This document shows, in pieces, positions 34,128 through 46,939 of a stretch of 64,000 nt of DNA. The notes beneath the pieces were generated by a model that was given only the letters and a program-made list of their open reading frames with translations, did not search any database and was not told the DNA's origin. The stretch is from Cunninghamia lanceolata (lineage: Eukaryota; Streptophyta; Pinopsida; Cupressales; Cupressaceae): contig BSBN01000213.1 in assembly GCA_027924645.1 (NCBI GenBank), positions 30,754,501 through 30,818,500 on the forward strand. Reading direction: 5' to 3'. Position numbers and translations under genes: made by a program. Position 1 is the stretch's first letter. Each line of letters begins with the position of its first letter.

Positions 34128-36271
34128 TTCTAGCATGCTCAATGGAACTTTGTCGCTTATCTAATCCTTGAGTTTGCAAGTTTTTGTAAGCTTTTTTTAT
34201 AGGTTTAACTCTCTTTTTGGGGAGATATAGGGGTCATATTTTACAATAAGCCTCCTACAACAAAAAGGATCTCACAATTGAGTCTGGAAGGCCTAAAAAT
34301 ATACAAATCGACATAAAACTTGACCTATTTTAGAGGTAAAAGAAATTGAAGTTTTTTTAAGGTTCTTACCTATTATAAGTTGTACCATACAAATTTATAC
34401 AGTCCATACTATATGAATTGGTTGTACAGCTAACATAGTTCATAGGCTTCTAAAAATCAACTACAAGCTAAAAAAATTGGTGAATAAACAAATAAATTTT
34501 GTAAATATTTCATATTTTAAATCGTAACAATTTCAAAACTTTTATATGTTGGTTTTTTAATTTTTATCCGTAAGTCTTACATGTTGTTTTTGTTTCTAGA
34601 ATAATCCCTTTATCCATAGGTCTTCCCATCTTGCACATTTTCAAACTCCCACCTAGTCCACAAACCCTCCTACTACTTCTACAACCCTTGTGGTCATGTG
34701 GGTGAACAAGGGCCACCACCGAGCTCCTAGCCCTTAAGCCTGAAGTCTTGTAGTCACATTTTTTACCAAGCACTTGTCTCTACTGACTCATGGGCCCTCA
34801 ACTCCGCCCTCTAGTCATATCAGCGACAAGGAGCTATTACTCTCCTAAACTACCAGTGTAATCCGTGGCCTTGACTATGATGTAAATTGCCACATGTGAC
34901 TATTGCAACAAACTACCAACCTTAAACATTAACCGTTGGTTTTGGACCCCCCTCCTTATGACCTTAAAGGGTCACCTTTTTTCAAGCTTGCATAACGTTT
35001 GCTAAACATATCAATTTTTTACATTTTTACAAGTGTTAGAAATCAAGTTTGACATACTACGTTGTCAATAAGGTAATTTTTTTCCATATTTTGTCCAAAA
35101 ATCAGGTATATCAATCTAAAACCACATCTTAGTGCTCAAACTTCAAACAAGCATAACTCTTTCATATGAAAGCCTTTTTCAACATTTTTTTTTAATTTAT
35201 CAAAAAATCACAAGGAACGTCATGGTGACATCTATTTTACTATTTGAACACATCATTTATAAATTTTGGGGGAATTTATTATCATTACTAATACCTTGTT
35301 TGTAGCAATTTTTACTTGTCGAAGCCCTAAATCTTTGAAACTAATAACAAGTGAGTTGTGGGTTTGCTTGAAAGATGTATTACTATCAAATATTTACTTG
35401 TGTGTTTGTTTAATCTTATCCCACACTTGGATTTTTAAGGTTAATTAATCTTTTTTGGTGTACTTGTGTGGACTGAGTGAGTGTGTATGCTCTCCCCTTG
35501 CATCGAAAGGTGATCTTGGGGATCAAAAACACCTCTTAGATCACTTTTATTTATCCCAAGAATCCAAATTATGTATGCTTTCCCTCTCACCATAAGGTGA
35601 TCTTGAGACTCAAAAGCACTTGGAATTATTTCCCTTTAGTGGGCCTTCCCAAGGATTTCATCACCTTGGGGAATGACCCAAACCACATGTTCTGATAGGG
35701 TATACAAAGGGGGAGAGTGAAATCTATACCTCAAAAGAGTAATCATCATGCATAGAACAACCTTGGTGCCCTTTTCATAAGGATTCAAGGTGAAGTGGAA
35801 TTAGGCTTTCCCATGAACACATGCTTGTAGATGGACTCAAGTTCATGAACTTAGACCTCATGCACTTTTGGGTATTTGGAGGATATCTCCTAGTAACTTA
35901 TAAATCCTAGTTTAGGACCTTTTGGTAGTATATATTTATGGTGTATAAGGTAGTAGTTAGTGCTAAGAAGCTACACACCCTGTGCCCCCAAAAATGGACA
36001 TGCATGATGCATACGCTTTCCACTCATACCTTTTAAGTAATCTCAAGTGACCAAAAGTGGTTAGTTTCTCCATCATAGGACTTGCACAACATTCTTGAAC
36101 AAGGCATAATGGTGGGACCACAAGATTATACACACCCTTTACACTAATTTAGGTTGTTGGTGTGTCTTCTTCACTTGTAATGATGAAATACTTGTTCTTG
36201 TTTGTAAACCTTAAACCAAACCAATCCTCCAAAATTACAACATTATCTTAAAAAATATATATCATAAGCCA
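34128..36271 (+). other. leader of element B with repeated block
   Basis: Non-coding leader between the LTR and the gag-like frame. It has a C-rich stretch (34620-34960), a part shared with A (TACAGTCCATACT at about 34397) and three related blocks at about 35488, 35573 and 36010, each of the form TATGCT(T)TCC...GGTGATCTTG...AAAA. The first block is also in the leader of A at about 5110-5175, minus strand. Confidence 0.5.
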
Positions 36272-36772
36272 ATGTCTAAATCCAAGGACCTTAATCCATC
36301 AAGCCTTGGAAATCCCAAACATTCATCCACACTCAAAGCCCAAATCCAACCCATCACCCAAATCAAAATCAACTCAACCCTAATCTCATTCACTCCCCTT
36401 CATACCATCCCCCATCTAAACCTAATCACTCCTAACCCCATTCATTCCATATTAAATTCCCCCAAACCAAAACCTAATTATCCTATATCCAACTTCATCC
36501 ATCATCTAATCAAATCCTTAATCCAAACCCCATCTAAATCATTTAATCAAAATCAACATCCAACCAATCACCTAATCCTAATCCAAAACCCACAAACAAG
36601 CATTATGGACTGGTTTGATAAATTCATTATGCAAGATAAAACTCCTATGTCTTCCCCTTTGTGTGAATCCTATATGAAACCCAAAACCATAGACCAAGCA
36701 AAAATAATGCATCCATTAGATGAGCTCCTTTCTCCAAATCATGATGATAATAGCCTTATAGAGCATGATTAA
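36272..36772 (+). pseudogene. N-terminal gag-like segment of element B
   Basis: A 166-codon frame beginning MSKSKDLNPSSLGNPK, rich in N, P, S, I and H and nearly free of G on the coding strand. A conserved-looking block MDWFDKFIMQDKTPM lies at residues about 111-125. An acidic continuation after the stop (DDDEILVDQDEYLNDEIL, to about 36890) is out to the edge of the next unit. Assigned to gag only by position after the leader and by composition. Confidence 0.4.
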
Positions 36773-37943
36773 TGTTTTGAATGCAATCAATCCAAGAACC
36801 CCTTTAACAATGATGATGATGAGATCCTTGTAGATCAAGATGAATATCTCAATGATGAGATCCTTAATGAATATCTTGATAACCAAAATGGTCCTCTCCA
36901 CACTATTTCCCCAATTTTTGTCTTTATCTTTTTTAGAAGTTGTGTCATCTCTGTTTAGGGTAATCCTTTTTCTTTTGAGTTAAACTTCACTTGATCTAAA
37001 AGCACCCTTGTGTAAATCTTGTTCCTAGTCTCATTCTAGTCTTTTGCAAAAATTATGCAAGTCTTTCTCCACCTTTTTGGAAAAACTCACTTTGGTGGAC
37101 CTTTTTAGAAGGTTTGCAAGTTCATGAACGTCTTGAAACTATGAACGTTCCTTTTCCTTTAAAGTTTTTTAGATATTTTCTTAGTTCAAAAACCATCTCA
37201 GTTACTAAAAAGAATGTCTCCATTCATTTTCTTTGCTTTCAATAATTTTATAAGTTTACAAACCTCTCTTTTTGTCAAAAAGATGCTTCTCAACTTTTCA
37301 GAAGGTTCACAAGTTTGCAAACCTCCTGAAAGTCCAAAAGTATATTACAAACAGAAAATTTGAAACAACAAGTTTCAAGGTTTGTGAACCTTTTAAAGTG
37401 TCAAAACCAAAAGTTCCAAAGTTTGTGAGTTCGTCGAATTACTGAAATGCCAGAGAAGAATTTTCAAAGCCTTGAATGTTATGGTTCGTAAGTTCAATAA
37501 TTCCTTGAAAGGCTAAAGGATTTTAAGATTTTGGGAAAGAGCTCAAGGACGACTAGTTATGAAGTTCATGAACTTCATAGTTTGTTGAAAGAAAATTTAT
37601 GAAGTTTGAGAAAGTGTCAAATTGATGAAAATGTTTACAAAGTTTACATTTTGACATTTTAAAATATTTTAAAACTTTCTAACTTCCTATGGAGTTAAAA
37701 TATGACCTAATTTCAGCTATTTAAAGTGATTATCAGGCTCATTGCTATCAATTTCACTATCCAGTCATGAAATTTGTAGTTGTCAATGCTACAAATGTTC
37801 TCCCACATACTGCTAATTTCTCAATTTAGAAAAATATGGTAAGCTTGCCTATGCTTTACCTAAACTTCTTTTACATTGCTTACAAGTATGATTCCATCCA
37901 ATTTTAGCAGTTAATCCAACTCAATTTTCATTTTAATATTTTT
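36773..37943 (+). other. start of ORF-X2 unit, U3-like sequence
   Basis: No recognised gene beyond the acidic tail of the previous frame. From about 37080 the sequence repeats short phrases such as GTTCATGAAC and GTTTGCAAAC and has four TTCnnGAA or GAAnnTTC units (37121, 37143, 37458, 37565). This texture resembles the U3 of the LTR at 19987-21138. It may be the 5' LTR or promoter of the unit carrying ORF-X2, but no matching downstream copy was found. Confidence 0.3.
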
Positions 37944-40900
37944 ATGAGCTTTTGTACACCTAGGTCATTTTCTTTCCCAAGAAAAAATCATCTCCTTAGT
38001 TGCACATCAGAACTTGTCGAAGCTTTATCCTACCTAATTTGGTTTCTATCCAAGCCACACAAAATGAAATATAAATATGAGAATTATGATCATTTCTCCA
38101 TAATTCAAAAGCTCCTAGCTGAAGTAAAAGATAGAGATTTAGGTCATGTTGATTTGGAAAACTTTTGGCAATGAATGAATGTAAACCCAAGAGCTCCAAT
38201 GGTACAAGAAACCTTCGTAAGTGGACCAGCTCACGTATGTGGATTCCCTATTGTAATTCAATACCTTGATTTAGTGTTGGCTTGTGTATGAAATTATCAT
38301 CTAGAGTCTTGTGAAGTGAGAATCTCTGAAGGTAGAGTCATTGCAAGATTAGATGGCCCTTCACTTGGGATCACCCTTAGGTTACTAGTAAGAGATGAGT
38401 ATGTTGATATGAGTGTGCAAAAAGGATGGGATTATTTCCAGCATAAAAAGGATCTATTCCTCACTAATATTGCTAAGCATTGGTTGAAGGTCCCTAAAAA
38501 GGAGAAATCCCAAATTCCAAAGGGGCTACAAAGAACTCATTTTAAAGAAGATGTTATGATACTATCACCTTACTACATAGTATGGTAGGAGATAAAGACA
38601 CAAGTACCTTTGAATACTAGATGTACTAGTTTATCATTACCATTGGGTTTGCTTCTCAATTTGTTGATTGGGCCCAAATGATAAGTAACTACCTACATAA
38701 TCAACTAGTTGATTTCTATTCTTCTATATGTCTTCTGACTTGTATTATGCCATTGCCAATATGAATGTATGGTTAGGATTGAAAACTATGGGAATATTTA
38801 ATAATTATACACAAATATACAATTTCTATCCAGAATTCAAATTGAGGTGGGAAACAAATATTATAGATGAGTGAATGATGTCTTCTACATGATAAATGTA
38901 AGGATATTGGAAGGAGATCTTGGATTAACAATTCTTCCAGAAGCAGCCTAGTTAATTATGTAGTATGGTAGCTACTTTATCTAGTACAATAAATTCACAT
39001 ACATGAGATTAGGAGGCTTTGAAGGTACTCCCTATAAGTTTCCATGATATGTTAGTGACTACATCATATTCCTTGAGGTCTATAGGCAAATGAGAGAAGT
39101 GAGAAAAAAATTTAATGAGAGGAAGAAAGAAGGGCATCCTTTCCCTATCCACTTAACTTATTACACTTGTAAATATTCCTCAAATGCTCAAAATGTGTAT
39201 AGAATCTGATCAAAATTTAATTTCCATCTTTTCACAAGGTTGTTCTATGATGGCAAGAATCATGTCAAAAATAATCTATCTATTGGAACACCTTATGATC
39301 ATGATTCTCATTTAGAGGATTATTGGGAAGATTGTGTAGATGAATATGAAGTCAGGAGAAGGAATTGGCTGAGGTTAACAATTGATTAGATGAAATCCTT
39401 CAAGTTGGGATGGGATGTTCCAAACATAGTAAATGATGGTACAAAATTAGTTAATCAGGTGTATTCTTCCATTTAGTCACAACCACTCTCTCAAACTAAT
39501 TAGTCCAAGAAAGAAGTTACACATATAAGAGAGATATCCCTATTTGTATCAAGAAAGAGTAAAAAATGGTTGAATACTAAAATTGCAGAGTGTACTGCTT
39601 CTAGACCACCATCAAAGGATTAGGTTCCAAGGAAGCAAAATAAAATTGTTGCATCCTCTTCACAACCACCTCTGATCATCACATATGCTACTAGATCTAG
39701 AACCATTCCAAGAAGAGATGATGATGAAGAAGATCCAAATAAGGCTACTAAATTGAAAAGTCAATGTGAAGTAGAAGACAAAGAACCAAGGAAGAAATTG
39801 GAAGTTAGGAGAGCTCCCCAAGCATAAAAAGACAATGAGGATGTGCAAAATCCCACAGAAGAATAGCAACTGGTCAATCCATCCTCATCTCCTCCTTCCC
39901 CTCCACATGTGTCAACTACTCCATATTCTCCTCCACCTTCACCTCTTCCACAACAAACAATAGGTAATCCTCTTATGGATCCTAACCCAAAATATACTCT
40001 TCCTCCTTTAGCACCTAATGCTCAAATAGGGCTTTTCCCTCCTCCATGGTTGAAAGAAATAATAGGAATGAAGAGAAAACATTCCTACTTGGTAGATCCT
40101 CATTTTCATGCTATAGCAAAACTATTACAAGCTACCCATCAACCAGAGAAAATTCAAAAAATGTCTAGAATTAGGATGGATTCCTCCACAAGCCATCAAT
40201 ATATTAAAATTGTAGAACCAATACTGAAAAGAGTGAAGAAGAAGTTCAATGTCAGTAGAGTTAACCGTGGTCCATCTACACATGAAGGTGACATTCATAA
40301 TGCCAAGATGTTTGTGGATGTGTTAATCAAAAGGGTGGAAGAAGAGAAAAAGACAAGGGAATAGTTAGAAGAGAGGGTAGACACTCTAACCACTTATATC
40401 AAATTCATTATTGATTCTATTGCTCAACCCCTTGATACATCCACTATAACTCTCACCAAAACTCCTCCCAAAGGAATAAACTCGGAGGCTATAGATAAAA
40501 TTGGAAAATATCAAGCCTATGGTAGGGAAATAGAAACTTGGGTGGAGAAGATAACCTTTAATGGGTTACTTTATATAGAAGAGGCTATGAAATTGTATGA
40601 TAAAGTCTTGGCAAAGAAAAAGGAAATGAACACTGATATTTAGATTGTTAAGAAAGAAGAATCTATGTTGATAGTTATATTTAGGGACTTACAAGAAATG
40701 GTTAAAGTTGATGTGAGCATCATGATTACTGAGAAGATTATCAACAAACCTGAAGAAATAGAAATAGTCAAATGGTAGAAGGGAATTGAATGGAAACTTT
40801 TGGTGATCAAACAATCTTTGGATGAGTATAAAAAGTTAATCAAAATGTGTGATTCAATATCGATGGACATCCGAGCGAACTATCTTTCTATAGATGCACT

Positions 40901-41209
40901 AATGTTCTGAATCAAAATGAAGTTAGCCTAGTTGAGATTGAAGTGGTGAAGAAAATTTTCAAAGATTTAATTTCAAATGAGATGTTTAAGAAAGATGTCA
41001 TGGATGGGAATACTATGGAGAAGTTATGCTACGTGTCTAGCTCCCTAACTTCTTTCCGAAAGGAAATCTCTAATTTTCTTAAGAAAATAGAAGAATCAAT
41101 GAGATATTGTCTACATGGAAGATACATCTTGGTCCACTATGACCATTCCAAATGGGAAAGCTATAGCGCCAATAGTGACCAATTTTAGAAACTACAAGGC
41201 AAAAATAGC
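37944..41209 (+). pseudogene. ORF-X2: unknown coiled-coil protein family, broken
   Basis: Plus-strand homologue of ORF-X1. Blocks: 37960-38175 (CTSELVEALSYLIWFL, YDHFSIIQKLLAEVKD), 38220-38588 (PIVIQYLDLVLACV, SEGRVIARLDGPSLGI, DMSVQKGWDYFQHKK), 38600-38870 (FVDWAQMISNYLHNQLVDF, ANMNVWLGLKTMGIF), then about 39090-40640 almost open, with a basic part, a P-rich linker (39890-40060) and a long helical region (KIVEPILKRVKKKF, FVDVLIKRVEEEKKTRE), ending with SLDEYKKLIKMCDSISMDIRA at about 40815-40880. The last block and the general layout match ORF-X1. Roughly 1,050 residues when intact. No confident domain; loosely like transposon cargo proteins with an N-terminal globular part and C-terminal coiled coil. 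Confidence 0.5.
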
Positions 41210-41989
41210 TCCTTCTCAAACAAGATCCCCAGTTGATGAGATAGTTAGTGAACAAGATTCTAGAAAAGATAAAGAGAAATAAAAATAAATTCAAAATCAA
41301 TACATTTCTTTTTATCTTTATTTGAAAAAGTGACTTTTCAAATTTTTATTGTAATTATAAAGTAAACTTTATTCTTATAATAAATGAAAAATAAAAGAAT
41401 AATGTTTATTTTCATTTTTCTCTTTTTCAAGAAGTAATTACAAATCAATAAATCAATAAATTGTTTCATCTGTAATTCTATATAAGGTAGAACAGAGAAA
41501 GAGAAAAGGATCTTTTGGCCAACTTTCTTTCTAGTTTTTAGATCTTCTATCAGGTTTATCCCTTTTCACCTTCCTTTCACTATGAAATATTGACACAAAC
41601 ATTTGTAAGAGAATTAGAGAAGAGATTTTGTGCTTTGAATTTTTGAATACCAAGAATTTTGATGGACTTTGAATCATTGTTTCTAAGGTTGTAGATTTTT
41701 CGTATGTTAAGTTTGCAACAACATTTTATAGATTCCATTTATAAGTGTTGTGTGGAATATGAAAAATATTGTATAGATCATGGATTCAATTTTTCATTTA
41801 GATGTTCTTATTCTTATGTTTAAATAATATCTAGTGAATATCTTTCAAATTTCCATCATTCTTATTCTTCCCTACATAGATTGTATCTATTGTGAGACCT
41901 TGCACTCATACCCTATATTTTCTCTTATTTTCTATTTTTAGTTATACACCTTTCCTTCTTTCTGGTTAAAAGCATACCAAAAAAATTTT
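41210..41989 (+). promoter_or_regulatory. LTR-like sequence with TATA box after ORF-X2
   Basis: AT-rich and non-coding. A strong core-promoter phrase CTATATAAGGTAGAACAGAG lies at about 41478, followed by a purine-rich leader, as in LTRs. If it is a 3' LTR, its 5' partner should lie before 37944, but none was recognised. Where element B sequence resumes (about 41960-41990) is uncertain. Confidence 0.35.
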
Positions 41990-42816
41990 AAAATTTTATC
42001 TTATGAGGGAGTTGTCTCTTTAAATGTAGAGGAAGGATGTGTATCCCATTACAACCTCTCCAATTGTTGGAAAAATAGTCACTACTCTTTGGATGAGTCA
42101 TCATTATTTCATAGTGACAAAATATGTTTACCAACACACACTAAACAAGGTTACACCCTGCTAGATCATCACCCCTTACTTCAAAACATGGATGTCATGA
42201 TTAAGTTCCTCATTGACACTAGATTCCATAGAAAATATTCCCCAGTTGGGTATCTTATCGATATCAGAGCCAAGCTTCCCCCAAATTATAACCTTGAGCG
42301 CCTACATAGGGATACCTCCCAAATTAAAAGCCATGCATACCTAACCCTAATACTAATCCATCCATCCATGATACTACTAATCCCAACCCCTCATCCATCA
42401 AATCCTCATCTATCAAATCATTTACCTTCTACCCCTCAAACAAAATATCCCTCCAACCCTACTAATCCTAATTAGTTAGTCCATATACCTCCCAATCCAT
42501 CAATACCTATAGTCAATCATTCATTAGATCCCCCATCAACCCTTATAAACCCTAATCCATCAAATCATCTATTAATCTATACCAATCTTCAACCATTAAA
42601 TTCCCTATCCATTCATAATCCATTAGTTTACATAAATCCCAAACCCTCATATTGTCCATTAAACCATCCCCTAACTCACATAAATCCTAAACCATCAAAC
42701 TATCCATCCAATCATCCCCCACTCTTACCAACCCCAATCCTAATCCATCAACTCCTATAAACCTTAATCCATCAACCCATATAGATCATCATCCCTTGAC
42801 CAATGAACCTTCTAAT
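41990..42816 (+). pseudogene. gag-like segment of element B before copia 2
   Basis: Contains an open stretch 42089-42475 (DESSLFHSDKICLP, YSPVGYLIDIRAKLPP) followed by strongly G-poor N/P/S/L-rich sequence with ATCCATCAA-type repeats up to the copia insertion. The frame directly before the insertion (TNEPSN) continues after it (PNGLCVNPYH), consistent with a simple interruption. Same composition as the A gag-like frame. Confidence 0.4.
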
Positions 42817-43735
42817 TGTTAGAAATGAAAGCAACACTACTTTAATGGAAATCTGATTCAAATAAAGTTTAGCAATCTTAAGTGTGCATTAACAATGGAG
42901 ATTGTAACAAAACATAAAACCCTCTATAGGAAAGATGTCAAACATGAAGAACTCAACACAATGACACAATTTTTATATGGAGAAAACCCTTGTAGGTAAA
43001 AGAACTCCACCAGGAAAGAGGCACAAGTTTGTATTAATCTCAATAAGATTGTACAATATATCAACTACACAAGTCTCTCCAAAAGTCTTCAATCCAACAA
43101 CATTCCGACAGCACCTGAGTACCTAAAATTTGTATTGTAGCAACAAATACATGGAAAATACTTATAGAAATTTTTTCCACTCTATTTTAGGTGTTCACCT
43201 TCTATCTCCTAAGATTCTCCAACCTGTAAACATTAATTACCATCTTACAAGCATCTTACACTTGTCCAAAAATAGCCATGCAAAGGTTGGGGGCCTAAGA
43301 CTAAATCTGACCTCTTACAGCATCTTATGATGTATCATAACCATCATAGATTCCACAAAAGAGTATCTTTCCAAGCTAGGAACCTTGGGATAAATATAGC
43401 AAATATAAAACTAACATATCTGTCATATGTGTCATAGAATCTCAGAATCTTATGACAACTTGCAGTTGTCATAGACTCACTTACCAAACATGATGACAGT
43501 TTTCATACATGCCAAAAATAGTATATTCTCCAAGGGAGGACACCTACCCTCATTTACTTTGAGTTTTTATATTTGTCAATAGTAAAATTCACTCTGTAAT
43601 TACCTCCGGTTACTCTGAAATTACCACTGCCAGTGAAACTAGTACATCTCCTCATGGAAAATTACAAATTACATATAATAAATGGAATAAATACAATATT
43701 GGGATTTACAAGGTTAATGGCACCTTATCCCAACA
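42817..43735 (-). repeat. 3' LTR of copia 2
   Basis: 919 bases, TGTTAGAAATG to CCCAACA; direct repeat of 47730-48647. Confidence 0.93.
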
Positions 43736-43750
43736 TTCCCCCACTTGACA
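43736..43750 (-). promoter_or_regulatory. polypurine tract of copia 2
   Basis: Minus strand TGTCAAGTGGGGGAA directly before the 3' LTR, nearly the same as the tract in copia 1. Confidence 0.85.
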
Positions 43751-43901
43751 TTATACATTGTAAATCAACCCATAGGAAATCAAATGAAAAAATAATCAAG
43801 CACTAGAAACAAGGCCCATGGCCTCTCTACACCATACAAACTTCCCTGTGCTCACAGGCTTGGTCAATGAATTTCCAACATTCTCCTAAGTGTTATATTC
43901 T

Positions 43902-45560
43902 TCATCTCAATCTCTCCATTTGTAACCAACTCTCAAACAAAGTGATACTGAACATCAACATGCTTAGTCTGAGCATGATACATGGGATTCTTGGCCAAAC
44001 AAATAGCACTCTGGCTATCACAACCAATCTAAATGATCCTGCAATCAAATCGATAGCTGCACATAGTCTTCTCAACCAAAATACCTCCTTAGAGACATGT
44101 GTTGAAGCCATATACTCTACTTCTATGGTGGACAAAGCAACTACGGGTTGTCTCTTACTCATCCAACTCACTGCTCCTCCAAATAGAGTAAACACATAGC
44201 CACTAGTGGACCTTCGACTATCCAAGTCACCTGCCCAATCTGCATCAACAAAACCTTGTATGTCCAAAGTTTTATCAACACTATTATTACTAGAATAAAC
44301 CAAACAATGATTAGGAGTACCTACAAGATATTTAAACACCTTCTTCGCATAATTCCAATGTTGTCTACCAAGGTTAAACATAAATTTACTCAAAACTCCC
44401 ACTACTTGGGCAATATTTGGTCGAGTGCAAACCATTACATACATCAAACTCCCTACAACACTAGCATATGGCACATTAGACATATCCTCAAAATCATCTT
44501 CAATCTTTGGACACATATATAATGAAAGATTAGTGCCAATGGGTAAAGGAACTCTAACTGGGTTATAGTCCTACAAACTAAACCTCTGCAAAATAGTATT
44601 CACATACTTACTTTGTGACAACCAAAGATTTTTGTTAACTCTATCCCTCCTGATCTCCATTCCCAAAATATACCTTGTAGAACCAATATCCTTCATCTCA
44701 AATGCACCTAAAAGTTGGGCTTTAAGTTCACTGAGCATACCCTTAGTATTGCTGAAAATTAACATGTCATCAACATACAAAGCAATAACCAGTATAGAAT
44801 CATCAACACAATGATCCTCCTCGCTTCTAAAAAAACCCAATTTCAAAACAAATGAATCAAACATTTGATACCACATTCTAGGAGACTATTTCAGACTATA
44901 AAGAGACCTCTTTAACCTACAAACCCAATGTTCTTTTCCTTTTACCTCAAAAACTGTAGGCTATTGCATATAAATTTCTTCTTCAAGATCTCCATGCAAG
45001 AACACAGTCTTAACATCTATTTGCTCAATCTCCCAATCATAAGCTATAGCAATGGATAAAAGAAATCTAATAGAAGTCTAGCCTTGTACTTCTCCAATGA
45101 CCCGTCTGCTCCAAACTTCTACTTGAAGACCCACTTACAACCTATGACCTTTCTTCCTTTGGGAAAATGAACAAGATCCCAAGTGTTACAAGAGTCTAAA
45201 GCCATCATCTCCTCCTGCATGGCTATCTGCCAAGACTCACTATCATTTGCCTAAATAGCTTCCCTATAGGATCTAGCTTCATCATTAGTACTTAATAAAG
45301 CATATACACAACAGAAATCTAGTGGGCTATACCTATCAACTGGATTCCATTGTCTTGTGGATCTCATCAAGGGTGGAGTACGATACTCTACTCATTCTTC
45401 TACATGATCATCTGCACCAACTTCTTCTATAACAATAGACTCATCTTCATCAAAACTACTCGAATCTTCTTCTTCTTCTTCTTCTTCTTCACCCCCCAAT
45501 CCATCATTTTGTTCTTCCTGAGGTGCATCTTGCTGCTCTAAATCAAAGTGCACCTTCTTT
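43902..45560 (-). pseudogene. copia 2 reverse transcriptase and RNase H
   Basis: Linker with an acidic run (E repeat at 45465-45490), then WQIAMQEEMMALDSCNTWDLV, GCKWVFK, then a gap: KYKARL joins directly to SIRFLLSIAIAYDWE near 45080, so about 24 codons (the VAKGYSQ...SPIAKM block in copia 1) are deleted with a frameshift. It continues DVKTVFLHGDLEEEIYM and LYVDDMLIFSN (catalytic motif kept), RYILGMEI, and RNase H FVDADWAGDLD, EVEYMAS; a frameshift follows before GCDSQSAICLAKNP. Defective because of the deletion. Confidence 0.9.
45465..45490. repeat. TTC microsatellite
   Basis: About nine TTC units, encoding a Glu run on the minus strand in the acidic linker between copia 2 integrase and reverse transcriptase. 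Confidence 0.9.
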
Positions 45561-46870
45561 ACCTTTTCTTCTTTTTCTTTTGGCTACTCAAGTTCAGAAA
45601 TAGCTCTAAGTTCCCTAAAAATAACATCTCTAGAAAAGATAATCTTACAGGTTAGTGGATTCCAAAGATTATAACCTTTGACATTATCACCATATCCAAT
45701 GAATGTACACTTTTCATCCTTTGGATCCAACTTAGATTGCTTTTCCTTAGGCACATGATCAAAAGCCTCATAGCCAAAAACCCTTAAATGTGAAACAGAA
45801 GGTTTCTTACTTGTCCACACTTCATAAGGTGTCGAATCAAGAGCCTTACAAGGAGATCTATTTATCAAGTAGCAAGCAGTACATGTAGCCTCTACCCAAA
45901 AGCATTTATGCAACTATGCATCACTAAGCATACTTCTGGCCCTTTCCATAATTGTTCGGTTCATCCTTTCTGCAACACCATTCTATTGTGGTGTATATGG
46001 AGTTGTCTTTTGTCTGGTTATACCTGCATGCTTGCAAAACTCATCAAAATTCTTAGAGCAATATTCCCCTCCATTGTCAGATCTTAATATTTTTATCTTT
46101 AAACTTGATTGGTTCTCTACTAAGACTTTGAATTCCTTAAACTTAGTGAAAACTTCAAATTTATGTTTCATAAAATAAATCCATGTATACCTGGATACAT
46201 CATCAATGAAGGTGACAAAATAACAATATTTTCCAATAGATTCATTATCCACAGGTCCAAACACATCCATATGAATAATCTCTAATTTCTCTTTTGCTCT
46301 ATTGCTTCTTAAAGGAAATGATTTTATGTTTTGTTTACCAAACACACAATGCTCACAGAAGTCAAAAGTGCTCATCAGAATAAGAGAAATCATCCAACAA
46401 TTCTTTATTCTTAATAGTTTTTAATACATTATTGCTTGTGTGGCCCAATCTACAGTGCCACAACATACATGTATTTTCATTAGTGGCTTGAGATACATAA
46501 TAGGCATTACAAACTATAGTGGCTTCAAGCTTAAACAAGTTCCCAAATCTCTTCTCTTTTGCTATCACCAAGTTCCCTCTCACCAATCTACAGCCATGCT
46601 TGTCGAATGTCACATGCATTCCCAAATTATTCAACTTTGAAACTAAAATTAGATTTCTACCTAATCTAAGAACATGAAAAACACCAGGGAGGGTTTTAAT
46701 CCTCCCATCACTGAAACACAACAATACCTTTCATTTCCTGACAATCGGATATGAAGAGTTGTCGCCAAGCTAGATATCACCTCCATCATATTCTTCATAT
46801 GTGGAGAACCATTCCTTATGTGGGGTCATATGAAATGAGCATCTTGAGTCAACCAACCAGTGATCATTAG
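45561..46870 (-). pseudogene. copia 2 protease and integrase
   Basis: Protease motif reads WLVDSRCSFHMTPH (about 46815-46855), with DSGA changed to DSRC. Linker GVFHVLRLGRNLILVSKLNN, then the zinc-binding part LWHCRLGHTSN...FCEHCVFGKQ. Integrase core: IHMDVFGPVD, LRSDNGGEYCSKN and NGVAERMNR, so all three catalytic residues are kept, although a stop replaces one Gln just before NGVAE (about 45988). A frameshift lies near 46370-46390. The frame 45913-45584 carries FWVEATCTACYLINRSP and FIGYGDNVKGYNLW. Confidence 0.9.
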
Positions 46871-46939
46871 AAACAAGATTACATGTAGAAAGTAAAACTT
46901 CTTCACCTGCATTCGAGGACTTATCTGAAGCACTCTCCC

